Assembly: GCF_000143415.4 (NCBI RefSeq)
Contig: NW_003314265.1
Location: 1,840,777 to 1,904,776 of the forward strand
Reading direction: 5' to 3'
Length of the DNA: 64,000 nt
From: Selaginella moellendorffii
Taxonomy: Eukaryota > Streptophyta > Lycopodiopsida > Selaginellales > Selaginellaceae
In this document: one piece after another, positions 1 to 11,639 of the stretch
How positions within the stretch are numbered: position 1 is the first letter of the stretch
Layout of the letters: each line of letters opens with the position of its first letter
Made by a program: the position numbers and the translations under genes
Notes under the pieces: generated by a model
The model's database searches: none
What the model saw: the letters and a program-made list of their open reading frames with translations, nothing else
Told to the model about the DNA's origin: nothing

Positions 1-3000
1 TATCCCCAACTGAGATATCAAAACATGAAATGCCTTAGCCATAAATGTGGGACCATTATTTGAAAGAATCCGCTCCAAACAGAAATGCTAGAACAACATT
101 TAATTAAGGAGGAAGTATTTAACAACAATTGCAAACGCACTAGCAAGTAGTCAAAAGCAATAATAACATACTTATTGCCAATAGTCAATTGTGGAAAAGA
201 CCCTATTACATTAAATGCCACCAACTCAAATGGATGCAGAATTACAATTGATTCCAACCATCGTTTTCTAACACAAAGAAGAGTATTATAAGCTTGGCAC
301 CAAATGCAGTTATACACATACTAGATATATCACATCACATCTCCGGCTAATAGAAATACTTGCATAGCTTCTTAGTGACACGATAATGTTTCATATACCT
401 ATCTAAAATAAGAGAATCATAGTAGGTGTGAAGAAAGTGTAAAATAAAGATTAACCACCAGCCATAAATGATATTAAGATCCATCCCCACAAAATAAAGA
501 AGACCATCCTCAAGGCAATATTGAGAATATAAATGCCGAAATAGCAAGTTATCAGTAAGTGATGCAGGATTCTCAAACCCATCACAAAACCTTCGAATCC
601 ACAATTCAATATTTTGAGTCTTATGGACCTTATCAAGAGAAGATAAATCTTCCTCTGCACCTTATAGATACTAAACATCAAATACAGCACCTATTGATTG
701 CATGAAATCCTCATCTAAAAAATCCACAAATGTTAGAATAACAAGCTTGTCAGAAACATGAGAAGAGAGTGAAGAATGAACAGGAGCTCAAGAAAAGGCA
801 TTAGCATCAGTCATAAAACTCCCCAAGTGATGAATAACATCAAAATTATATATCTGAAACTTCAAAGACTACCGAGTATTACGACCAACTAAATTCTTCC
901 ACTTCAATAATGAAGTAATTGTAGCATAATCACCTTTTAGTAATGTTTGAGAACCATATAAATATCCATGAAGTTTCTTGAAACTCTAAATTGCTACTAT
1001 ACACTCCTTCTTTATTTTGGAGTTCATTTTTACTGGTTGTAATGTATCGCTAATATATGCATTGGGATGGCATTGACCAAACACACTCAAGCTCTCTTGT
1101 ATCAACACACATCCAAAACCAATATTAGAAGCATCTATACGTAAAATGAAAGGTCAAATGTAGTCAAGATACACCAAAATTCGAAGAGTCATTAATAGCT
1201 ATTTGAGATCCATAAATGCCTGCTCACAGTCCACAGACTAGATGAAAGATAACGTTGATGATTTCAGCAACATTTGCAATGATGCAATGCAATTAGAAAA
1301 ATGATTAACAAAATGACCAAGATATTGCACCTTGCGCAGGAAGCATTGCACATCATTGACATACTTCAGAAAAGGGAACTTTAAAATAGCCATAAGTTTA
1401 TTATGATCAATTTGCAAGCCCTCACAAGAAATATGGTATCGAAGATAAGTCGTGTCCTTATACCCAAACATGCACTTCGACCACTTCAACTTTAAACCAA
1501 CTTCCCATAGCTAATCCAACACTTTACAAATATCATGGATGTGTTCCTCTCATGTCCCTTCTGCATGGATCAAAACATCATTGATGAAGTCAACAGTCAC
1601 TTCCAACATGTCACAAAGAACCTCATCCATCATTCACTGAAAAGTTGCTAGAGTATTATTCAAACCAAATGGCATCACCAAGAACTTGTACAAACCAAAT
1701 AGTATACGAAAAGCAATATTAAAAATATTTTCCTCGGCCATCGACACTTGCCAGTACCTAGAAGCAAGATTTAACTTGGTGAATCAACAACTTCTCCCCA
1801 AACAATCCAAGAGATTAATAGTGTGAGGAAAAGGGTACATATCCAAGATTGTCACTTCATTTAATGAATAATATTTGATGCAAAAACAAATACTCCCATC
1901 AGGCTTCATCACAAGATGAGGTTCACATGTCCAAGGACTTTACGCCTTTCAAATAACACCCTTTTCCAATATCTTCTTTATGTTTGCATATAAAATCTTA
2001 ATTTCTTTTGGTGATCAATGACAAATAAGAACCTTGATTAAACACGCATCCCCAATTGGAATAGGATGACTTATTGCAATCTTGGGCTTAGGTGATAAAT
2101 CAAATTCAAAGAGATCAGCATACTCCTTCATGAGCATGTAAACCATTACAATATAAAGACCATCGAAGGGATTGGAAAAGGAAATAGAGGAATAAAATGG
2201 AAACATATGAAAAAGTAATGGGGAAATAAAAGTGATGAAAGTAAAGATAAAAGCAAAGAAACAGAGAGGAACAAAAATGAGAGGAATAGAAAAAATATAA
2301 AGAAGTATGAGACAAGGGGGAGAAACTTTAAAGTCACACTTGGTATAATTGTGCCACAATTAATCCATATCAAGGATGAGGTGAAAATCTTGACTCTGCA
2401 CCACTCATAATGACTATAGTTCAAGTTCGAGATCACCCACATGCATAACTAGATCTACCTCATCCCATGCACATGCATATGTACAGCCATTGTCATATAC
2501 AATAAAAATTGGCTCTGCCACACGACACAAATGTAGATAGCAACATGTGGCAATAAGCTAAGCAATAGAAGATAAACTTGAGCTTGAATCAATCAACATG
2601 GAGAGAATAATAGGAGACTTTTTGTTATAAAAACAAGCTTGGAAAGTAAATACTTAATAAATTAGTGCTGAATAAACCCCTTGATAATACTCCCAAAAGA
2701 AATATAGAAGGGTTATTGACTTATTTGTGTAATTGTAGCACACCTTATCTCTCTCCCCTTAAGCCAACTAGAAAAGGGGCAATTGCTTGATGAGAGAGCC
2801 CTTAGTGGCTATTTTATCCCCATTTATCTCCCAAGGTTTCAAGGATCCACAGTGATAATATATCTAAATCTCATCCCATGATCACATGCTCTACAGTAAG
2901 GACCCTCTACTACTCACACATCTCCTCAATTCCCAAAAGCATCTCAGTGTCTAAATCGTCCACTACACCAATAGGACATGGTTAACACTAAGGTCCCCAC

Positions 3001-4168
3001 CCAAGAAATGGAGGTCACTAATCTGGAAAACTCCAACAATGCCAATAAGTGTGGCCAACTTCATCACACGCCCAACAATGGATATCATAGCTATGAACAT
3101 GTCCTTGCTCTTGTCCTTGAACTCAAGTAGTAATAGTATCAACCTCTATTGGAACAAGATTATCTCCCATAAGAAGTGGAGTTGAAGGACCTGTAACAAA
3201 AAGTGGAAGAGGCAATATCTCATAATATTATGCCAAGCAAAGAGCCTCGTCAAAGATGGATAGAAAAAGTGCATGCACAAGTCCTACAAAATTTTGACAA
3301 AATTCTAGCCACAACATTCCTAACTTGATCCGCCCTGACATATTAGACTCCGCACGAAGCAAAAAAGTTTGGAAATAAACACTAAATTGCATCACAAACT
3401 TAGATGGCCCTTGACAAAGACAATGCAATTGTTGGAAGGCATCATTATAATCATTAGCATGTTCAAATGCATGTTTAAAGATGTCCAAGAAAATGCTCCA
3501 ATCCTTATGAGTGGCTGCGCTCAAGCCATTATACCATTGTAGTGCCATCCCTTAGAGACACGTGGGAAATTTACATAAACACTAAGCATCATCTTAAGAA
3601 TGATATGTGGCAATCACTGTGAAGTGATCAAACCAATGATACACATCATCCCCAAGATTCCCATGGAAAAACTTTAGTTGGACTCGAGGATTAGCAACAA
3701 GTGTAAGAGGAGCTATATTATATGTTGTGAATGCCACCATCAATTGAGTTTGATTGTTCAATTGCAACTACATAATGTCAAGCAATTGCACCAATTGCTA
3801 CTCTAGAGTCAAAGGAAGAGGAGGCTAATGCTCTGCCATGAAAATGAACGGAAAGGAAAAAAAACAAAAGAGAAGAAATTGAAAAAAAAAAAAATTATAA
3901 AGAAAGGGAGATCTAGACAATACAAATGCTAGATTTAAAGCAGAATCTCAAATCCAAGCACTCCTCAAGGACAATCAAAATTACCCCTCATCTCTACTAA
4001 TGTGAATGTATAGAATATAAAAAAGGAATACAAAAATGTGCATATCAATTAGCCCAAAAACTCTAGTTTATATAGGAGTGAATTATAACCAATCTGATGG
4101 CTACAAAAATCCCACTATGCTAATATTAGTATATGGCATAGTAGCCGTACACTTGGACCTCACACAAC
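1..4168 (-). mobile_element. Ty3/gypsy LTR retrotransposon remnant, cut by the window edge
   Basis: A decayed element read on the minus strand, with domains in gypsy order from right to left. They are: gag-like sequence (about 3228-3548); a CX2CX4HX4C zinc knuckle reading CWACDEVGHTYWHC near 3035-3080; a protease/linker region (about 2015-2500); reverse transcriptase (about 1500-2000, with a degraded FINDVLI version of the catalytic box); the RT connection and RNase H (about 850-1490); and integrase (1-660, with the core reading HPFELVAFNVIGSFPQLTIG). Stop codons and frameshifts interrupt every domain, so it cannot encode a working polyprotein. An LTR-like stretch at about 4010-4168 resembles both ends of the second copy at 26420-31205. 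The integrase end and the other LTR lie outside the window. Domain order and knuckle are seen; family placement rests on general knowledge of gypsy elements. Confidence 0.85.
4010..4168 (-). repeat. LTR-like terminal sequence of the first gypsy copy
   Basis: This stretch shares recognisable blocks with 26426-26580 and 31035-31205, for example the words CCCACTATGCTAATATTAG and CCAATCTGATGGCTAC with small changes. Those two sites flank the second gypsy copy, so this is probably the 5' LTR, or part of it, for the minus-strand element. Exact LTR edges could not be fixed. Confidence 0.55.
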
Positions 4169-4185
4169 ATGTCAAAATCAAAGCA

Positions 4186-4240
<55 letters not shown>

Positions 4241-4845
4241 AAATTCTTATTATGCATTAAAAAAAACTAGTAAGATTTCTATATTCTTGATCTTACATTA
4301 GATGAGTGATTGATTTCTTATAAAGGTGCCATGTATGGCACACATTAAGGAATAATGTTATGGGGGAACAGAAATTAAGTATGAGAAGAGAGGATATATT
4401 TATTGTGAGCAAGTACTATATGATTTTTTAGTATATTTAAAATAAAATCAAGAGTTGTGAACTGGCAAAGGGAGAATCATCTAATCTAACACCATAGTAA
4501 GCCATGTTTGGCTTACTATGGTGCACATATAATATTGCCTAATGTGTGCCATACATGGCACCTTTATAAGAAATCAATCACTCATTTAATGTAAGATTAA
4601 GAATATAGAAATATCCCCCAACAATATTGCCTAATGTGTGCCATACATTTTATGTTAAATATACTAAAATAGTATATGCAGTACTTACTTGCTCACAATA
4701 AACATATCCTCTCTTCTCATACTTGATTTCTGTTCCCCCATACTAGATTTCTATATTGCCCTAGCCATATAGAAATCTTACTAGTTTCTTAATGCTTAAT
4801 AAGAGTTTCAAAAATATGTATTAAATGCTTTGATTTTGACATGTT
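4169..4845. mobile_element. Foldback (long inverted repeat) element
   Basis: The two halves are reverse complements over long stretches. The word ATGTCAAAATCAAAGCATTT at the left end recurs inverted at about 4820-4843, and ATGAGTGATTGATTTCTTAT near 4301 recurs inverted at about 4570-4595. Block order differs between the arms, so the right arm is rearranged and not a simple mirror. The centre carries a perfect 15-nt hairpin around 4491-4524 (CACCATAGTAAGCCA, spacer, then its complement). No coding capacity is seen. It abuts the gypsy LTR end, so it either inserted there or uses that sequence as its terminus. Best described as a nonautonomous foldback or MITE-like element. Confidence 0.7.
4190..4237. 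repeat. (TA)n microsatellite
   Basis: About 24 uninterrupted TA dinucleotides lie just inside the left arm of the foldback element at 4169-4845. The matching place in the right arm (about 4805-4815) has only a short TA-rich stretch, so the run probably expanded after insertion. Confidence 0.9.
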
Positions 4846-6819
4846 GTAATTTATTTGATTTAGATTTAGATTTTTACTATTTCTTTTAAATGATTCTTAG
4901 CAATTTATTTTGAAATTCAATAGTTTATATTTAATGAAGCCCACTTGTGGCTAGGGCTAGGGCTAGGGCTATAGGGAACTCTTGATTGTGTTCCCTAGTT
5001 CCCCTATAGGTGTTAGCTGTCTTTTCATAGATAAATCTAGGAGAAAAAAAGTATCTGATTTATTCTAATAGCCAACTTTATACTATCACAAGAATTAAAA
5101 ATATAGAATTATTGTAATTCAAGCTAAATAAAGAGCTATAATTCAAAAGAGCGTCTAAAATGCCTTAAGAAAAGACACCTTGTAAACAATAAAGTAGAAC
5201 ATACTTATTTGTTATGAGGTGTTTGTAAATAACATTTAATATTTGCTAAGTTTTTACTAAGAATACAAGGATTTTTATATATAAGTTTATTAGTCAATAA
5301 TGATCCAGTATACTTATAATTTTTTATTTCAAGATAAGGTAGGATAATAAATGATAGTAAATAAAGAAGATTCTATCTTGAAAAAGCAATTCATTATTAA
5401 ATAACAATATTATCTAGGATAGTAATATTTATGAATATTAATATCTAAAAGCTTAATCCATTTTAAAATATAAATAGTGAAATATTTTTCTTATCTACAT
5501 ATTTTGACAAAGTTATATTTACATTAAATTTAAAGTAATTGAAAAAATAAAGAAGATATTAATATTTTAAAAAATAATATTACAGCTAAAATAATAATGA
5601 AAATTTGGGAAATGATGTTTTTTAAAATTCACTCAAAGCCATGAACGCAAGAACAAGGTAGTGACAAGTTAGTGCTGTAGTACGCAACCACTAGCGAGAT
5701 TCACAATACTCTAGCATGCAAGAATTCACAATTGAGATGGTCCTATGTGTTGGAATGTAGTGTCCAAAGAGGGTAACTACGGAAACAAAGAGATATGGCA
5801 AAGAAAACATGAAAAAAAAAAGCTGAAAATGGAAGTCAAAATGAATGAAGACAAAAGTAAAATATGGGATAAGAGTTTAAAGTTCAAAGACACAAGGAAA
5901 ACCTAGTAGGATACTATATAATTTAATTAGAGATTAAAAAAAGTGGGAAAAAGAGAATGAGAAAAGAGTAAGAAAACTAAATGGAACAAACTTGAATTTA
6001 GCTCCCATGCATTGGAAAGTGAATATGCTAATGTAACCTCAAGCTTATATAGTTTGCACTCAAAACTTTGGCCAAGAATGGGAAAAAAAATACACAAGGA
6101 ATGCATCAGTAGTGGTAACTGTGAGAAATGAGATGAATTATGATGTGAAAGTGTGATAAAAGAGGGGATGGATAATATAAGTGAGTGTGTTTATGGATGA
6201 GCTTTGAATCTGATGTCATGAGACTTAAAATTGCATATATCAAAACTGCTAGACCACCACTCAAAAGGTAGCAAAAGTGCTATACCTAATATTTGAGCTG
6301 AGAGAAAAGGTTGTTAGCTCTATTGTTTGCACCTCTAAAAGCATTGAGGCCCTTGGGGTCTTCTAGTGGAAAAAGAAATAAGCCTGAAAGGGAAGAAAGT
6401 TGTAGTATGGGACTAATCTATCAAATATGTTATACCTTGTGAGTGAGAATATTTTGTTTTTTATTTTTACGTGTTTAGAAGAGCTTCTATGATGAAGTGA
6501 TGTTTAAAAATGCTTATTTAAAGTTGTATATAGTGGGAAATGAAAATGAGATGATCAGGTATGTATAGTGAGAGTTGGGCAACAGTGATATGAGTGTGTA
6601 GACTATGGTTGATGTAAGTGATAGTGAGGGATATAAGGACAAAAGTGATGTAGAAGAAGCTAAAGATTCTAAGGACAAATTACTAGGAGTTCAGGAGATT
6701 TCATCTGATTAGTAATACAATCAAAGCATGTTCACCATAGAAAAAAACTTGTTCCACTTGGTTTCCTTGCTTGAAGAAGGATGGAAGAAAAGTGAGTAAA
6801 TACATGAATAGGTGTACAT
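4846..6819. other. AT-rich intergenic DNA without recognised genes
   Basis: No long ORF, RNA gene or known domain is seen. A short inverted word pair occurs near 4968-5008 (CTATAGGGAACT and AGTTCCCCTATAG) beside three GGGCTA units. The rest is low-complexity A/T-rich sequence. Confidence 0.6.
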
Positions 6820-6979
6820 ATGGTGGGAAGCCTTCAGTTGTTTGGAGATCAAGTACACCCAATTGGTCAACTAGTGTACCTTAGGCAATCTCTTCAGATC
6901 CCATGCAGTCAACTTATTCAAATCTCCACCATATTCAAGTCTCCTAATATCACCCAACCATCATGTGCCACCATTGTTT

Positions 6980-7333
6980 TTATACCTTCATGTAGTAGAG
7001 ATTTAGGGTTACCATCTGTGTGTAGCTAAGAACTAAGACAACATGGTTTGTAACTTGAGCCAACCATCTTGTCAACACCATTTTTGTGCCACCTCTGGGC
7101 CTTGACACCACAATCCATGGCCAGGTACCACTAGGGTCTTCTTGGATACCCACATTGAAATTCAACATTGTTGCCATCTTGTGTTCCTGGAGCCATAGAA
7201 TGTTGATTGCTCTTTCCATCCCAATTTTCCACATGTGTGATTTAAGTTCTGTACACTTCAAGTAGCCACATACTGATGTATATCTAGAAAAAAGTATTGC
7301 TGGCTGGCTGCACTTGCCAGATGCTTTGCCCAC
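6980..7333 (-). pseudogene. Possible LINE-type endonuclease fragment
   Basis: A 117-codon open stretch contains INILWLQEHKMA followed about 30 residues later by a segment ending in PRGGTKMVL. This spacing recalls the DILCLQEHKL and GGVAIL blocks of the endonuclease/exonuclease/phosphatase domain found at the start of plant LINE ORF2 proteins. The first block would hold the metal-binding glutamate. Upstream sequence in the coding direction (7340-7520) shows only broken frames and no reverse transcriptase was found next to it, so at most this is a short dead fragment. It could also be a chance ORF. Confidence 0.3.
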
Positions 7334-8523
7334 ACCTCATAGCAAATGAGGAAAACCCCATCTACTCTATGATTGTTTTCTCAGAGTGATAGTTGCCTTG
7401 CATTATGACCTCTGGGAATATAGATGTTCCCTTAGACTAACCAGTCCATGGCCACTGCCACCAGTTCCCACTTTGGTGGAATCCTTTATATGACCTTCTG
7501 TAGTCCACTAACTTTGCCCTAAAATTAAACCCTAAACCCTAAATAATTGTTTATTAGGATCAGGGTTTATGTATAATTTTGAATAATTAAATTATTTAAT
7601 TAATTAGAAATAATTATATCGTTTCTTATTAGTAATAATTAATTTAATAACATTTTATTATGATTTTGAGAGTCTCAGACTAATTTTTGGGTGTCAATTT
7701 TACAAAAATAAGCTTGCTAATCAATATATTTAAGCTTTGCACTTTTCCTTCATTTTTTTGTTTTTTTTTGCATGTATGAAGCATATGTCCTTCATATGAT
7801 GCTTTTCTTGTGCTCTTTTGTGGTGTGCCCAGGGTGAAGAGCAAACTACAACACTTAGTAATTTACATTCAAAGTAGTGAGAATCTTTCTTCTTTTCTGA
7901 TCTTTTCGTTAAGTAACTTGATATGGACTTATATGATGTTCTAGGATCTAACAGAGTGGAATCTGGTTGTTTCTTTCACTAAATTTAAATTTAAAATAAG
8001 TCTATAAACCAAACAAAAAAACAAACTAATATCAAAAAACATGTAAACCACTAATTGATCTAGACTTTACCTATTTGTAACTTGATGGATTTTTCATAGG
8101 AGGCAGATTGGAGAAAAGAGACTAGAAATTCTAGAACTTCTTGAATCCATGGTGAAAAATGGCAATATTGGTATTGGTAAAAAAAATGTTTCAATGTATT
8201 TTTAAAAAATAGAATATTGTCTAAAACAAATAATATTCACATATTCTTGCGATTTTCTTATTTTTTGATTTAATGTCTACCTGAGTATTCCAAAAATTTA
8301 TACTTGCATTTTTTTCCTAAAAAACAATTGTTCAGATCTCTGAACAGCAAGAGGCTTTCCAACAAGAAGAATACTTCTTGCCCTGGAGAAACCCACTTGC
8401 ACCACTCCAAGCAGCTTGATCCAAAGTGTTTGTACACAATGATATCAGCAGCTCCTTTATCATTCTATACTCTTAAGAACCTATTATGCTAATACAAATA
8501 TTCATATTTATGTATTAAGCACT
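7334..8523. other. Intergenic DNA; short telomere-like motif
   Basis: No gene is seen. Two tandem copies of the plant telomeric heptamer CCCTAAA occur at about 7525-7541. The rest is A/T-rich with no recognisable domains in any frame. Confidence 0.55.
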
Positions 8524-10005
8524 CTAAATATCTAAAATTCTAGCTAGAAAAAGAAAACAAGAAGAGATTAAATTCTCATCCCTAGCTCCCATATAACAAC
8601 TGACCTTTTTCACCTGGATACCAGCGGCTATATAGTCGTTCATGATCTTCAACCTTGCATCATCCGAAGTTCCCTCATGCACAGTGACACTGAACTCACT
8701 GAATTTTACCAGTGGGACAACAAACACAAGCTCCAAGCTGCCATCCTTGTACATGCTCCGGAGGAAGTCAAATGCTTTCTTCTATCTGAGCCTTTAGCCA
8801 TACGGGAAGAGCCTCTCATCTTTTCTCTTGTCAGATACTATCAGCTGGAGAACTCTTCTGCCATAGATGATATCCCAGGTCGTGTTATTGCAATCCTTTG
8901 GCTTGATGACAGTGCAATCAAGCTGTTCTGGAGTCATATCTTTTGGAAACTCCATCTCAATAAGCATCAGATCCATAGCCTTGATGAAAGACTTTGCCTG
9001 CTCCTCCAGCCCAAACAAGCCTTTCTTGTTAATCATCACATGGCACACACATAGCAGCCATGCAGAAGCACCTGGTGGAACTTCCTGTCAAAGAACTCAC
9101 CATTCTTGAAATCCACTGTAGCCATGTTGTAGTTCAAAACTCTGTCCAGAACGTTGATGTTAAGACACCCTGCCAGCTTGTCTATGATATAGAACGTGGC
9201 AAGCTTCTTGGTGGCAATGGCATAAGTCTGGTCATTCTTAACTGTTATGTGGTAGACAAGATCTGAAGCATAGACATCCTGACCAGCATTGAGCCTCTTG
9301 CTATCACACACAGCCTTAGCAATGCTGTGAATTGCGTCTCAAGCTCTTGCCGCTGATGTATGCTAGTCTTGGATAGCACATGCTTGGGATGTGTGAATTT
9401 CTTTGCGAGGCCAAGTCAGGACAAAAAGCCTGATCACATCATCTCCCTTGAAAAGGTGGTGGTGATTGTCTGGGTCTGGTAACGGTCTTGCAAGGCAGGC
9501 TCCAGTGGTCCTTTATCATCTTTCAGTCCACCAGGTACCCACCTTGCCTTCCTCTTACCCATTCCGTGGCAACGACCCGGTTGGCAGTGGATGTAATCTC
9601 GCTGTCCTTGTTAAAGGCGTAGTACCTGTTGGATTCTTTGAACTTGAGAAGGATGAGATCCCAGCAATGCTTGTGAAGGAGCTCCCACAACAGAACGAAG
9701 ACAAAACCGGACTTACCGATCCCGGGCGTGCCCAGCACAACCATGGAAGCTACCTCTGACATAGCAGCTCCTCAGCAGCTCCTCACGTAGCAGCTCCTCA
9801 CGTACACCAGCAGCTTGTGCTTTCTTGAGTATCGCCAGAGCCCCGTGAACACTCTTGGCAGCGGCAGAAACTTACCCCCGGGCTCGTTGAGCAGTGGCGT
9901 CTGTGAGAAGGCTTCCAGCTGCTTTTGCTGTTGTTCGCAGACCTTGCGAGCAAGGGGTATGCCTCGCCACTAGATTGCACGCCGCCAAGAGCCTCGCCGC
10001 CATCT
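8524..10005 (-). pseudogene. Broken P-loop NTPase gene, Crinkler/RHS-like
   Basis: Minus-strand fragments from several frames line up as one decayed gene. The first fragment (about 9960 down to 9785) contains IPLARKVCEQQ and FLPLPRVFTGL and ends in YVRSCYVRSC at a stop. Directly after it comes VVLGTPGIGKSGFVFVLLWE, a Walker A P-loop (GTPGIGKS) at about 9700-9750. Further fragments lie at about 9036-9311, 8794-9048 and 8524-8754. The VLGTPGIGKS wording and the preceding VRSCY block resemble the NTPase module of retrotransposon-hot-spot and Crinkler-type proteins, which occur patchily in protists, fungi and some plants. At least three frame breaks exist. The stop before the P-loop sits in a slippage-prone repeat of GCAGCTCCTCA (about 9765-9805). 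The product, if the gene was ever active here, is unknown. Confidence 0.5.
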
Positions 10006-10062
10006 TCCTCAAAGCCCTAAACTATATTAACTTTAGGGAATATTCATAAAATATATTTTTCT

Positions 10063-10943
10063 TTATTGCATATTCTCCGCTAGATTCATACTACTCTCAC
10101 CAGCTGCTGCTGCTGCATTTACATCACCAGGATGCTGACGCAGTCCGTGGACCTTGCGGCGTGCGGGCTCCAGCATCGCTCGCAGGCCATCAACTTTTGG
10201 CTGGAAAAACTCTCGCCCTTTCACGGGGATATCATCCATCTGTCGAATCGGTCAGCCAAACGTTAAAAATCCACCTACACACTTACGGATTTGATGCCCA
10301 GACAAGTTGTTATCATCTTAGCGCCTAAAACAGCCCCTCCGCAAACCAGAGCAGTGCCTATAAAGAAGGCCTTGACAACTGGAAGGACACGGGGAAAAAA
10401 ACTTGGACGAGCGCTCAAAACTAAAAGCGAAAAAGTTGTTCTTACTCATGAGATAGCCTTCCACGACGAGCTTTGCTTGAGCCGCGCTCATCTCCGGCGC
10501 CGCTCTCGTCTCGTTTGCTGTCGATGGCTGCCTGTTAAATCCTTCCAGCGGCCCGAATCCCCATCTAGGCACAAGAAAAGAATCTCAGCAAAAGAGGTTG
10601 AACAAAATCCAGCTTACGTTCTTGGAGTGGCTGTGAGATAGCCGTCGCCGGGGTCAATCCTTGGGCTGGCTATGGTTTTCTCCGACCTCAAGCCCGAGTC
10701 GACGCTCATCTCCTCCTTCCCCGGCCTTAGGGGGATGGAATGCTGAAGAATTTCGGGCAGCACGTCCGCCTTGGCTTGATTCTCGGCCTCGGACAGCAGC
10801 GCGACATCGGAATTGGATTCCTTGCTGCTGCCTACCTGTTCTTGCTGCTTCCTGCGGAGATTGGCGATGGCCTCGCGCGATCGGCTAGCGAAGTATCCCC
10901 CCTCCGCGGCAGCAACCCGGCGCCCTAGAAATCCTCCCACCAT
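10063..10943 (-). CDS. Small membrane protein of unknown function, 4 exons
   Basis: I do not recognise this family. Joining exons 10943-10618, 10564-10446, 10378-10287 and 10239-10063 (complement) gives an uninterrupted 237-aa protein with GT-AG introns of 47-67 nt. It starts MVGGFLGRRVAAAEGGYF, continues with a charged segment rich in R, K, E and Q (about residues 20-60), and has one likely membrane helix encoded by exon 3 (about residues 150-175, FFIGTALVCGGAVLGAKM). The C-terminal tail is basic, then Ala-rich, and ends LAENMQ. The start is the first ATG followed by the conserved-looking GGFLGRR stretch; an upstream open frame reaches 11114 but holds no better start context. The clean frame over four exons is strong evidence that this is real, though I infer no function. 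Mitochondrial or plastid membrane location is possible. Confidence 0.7.
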
Positions 10944-11639
10944 TTTCAAGATCAGGGGTTCGAGTCCGCGCTGTGACAATAACACATTGGCGCCTTTTGT
11001 AAGATTTTCCTCAATTAGATACTGAGGTGGTAGCATGTCACATTGGGGCGGCGATTTTCTCTCAAGCGATATATTCCCTTCTAGCCAATAGTAAAAAATG
11101 TTTTCACCTGTCACTGTAACAAGGAGTTACTACTAGCCACAAACCACGATAGCCCCCGGGTCTCCCCAATCTCAATCACCTGCCATTGAGTGAGACCTGA
11201 TCCGCCGTAAAAAACGAACCAGATTCTCTCCGATTTAACCGCGCGCTCGTTAAAAGGGCGCGGGGTATGCCAGCTGGCCCTAATTAGGGCAACGTGGCGA
11301 GTTAGTTGCCGGCTCCCTGGCCGACATGCCAAAAAACCGCCGCTGTCCCCAATGATGATTCGCCATGGCCCACCATGTGGTCGCGCGCGCCACTGTACGG
11401 TACACCGACGTGGAAGAAAATGTGTGCTGGGAACCAACGGGGAGCTGCCACGCAGGACAAGAGCATATTCAGGCTAGAGATCCTTCACTCTACGCGACGG
11501 CTAATGTGACAGCTGGTGCCGCCGGGGCATTAACGGCGCGAAAAACCACGCGCCGCCGTCTGCCTCCAGCGGCCGGAATAATCTTATGCCCGCGGTAAAA
11601 AGGCCAGGCGTTTTGTTTAACCCCACCACAGTTAACCCT

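Noticed and set aside
4036-4260. 74-codon plus-strand ORF
   Set aside because: Kept open by the (TA)n run; it crosses the LTR/foldback boundary and has no domain.
10945-10985. Exact tRNA B-box-like word GGTTCGAGTCC
   Set aside because: The flanking bases do not form a T stem, no A box or cloverleaf can be drawn, and it lies just upstream of the start of the minus-strand gene at 10943.
10614-11114. N-terminal extension of the 10063-10943 gene to 11114
   Set aside because: The extra residues lack conserved-looking sequence and the ATG at 10943 begins the coherent protein.
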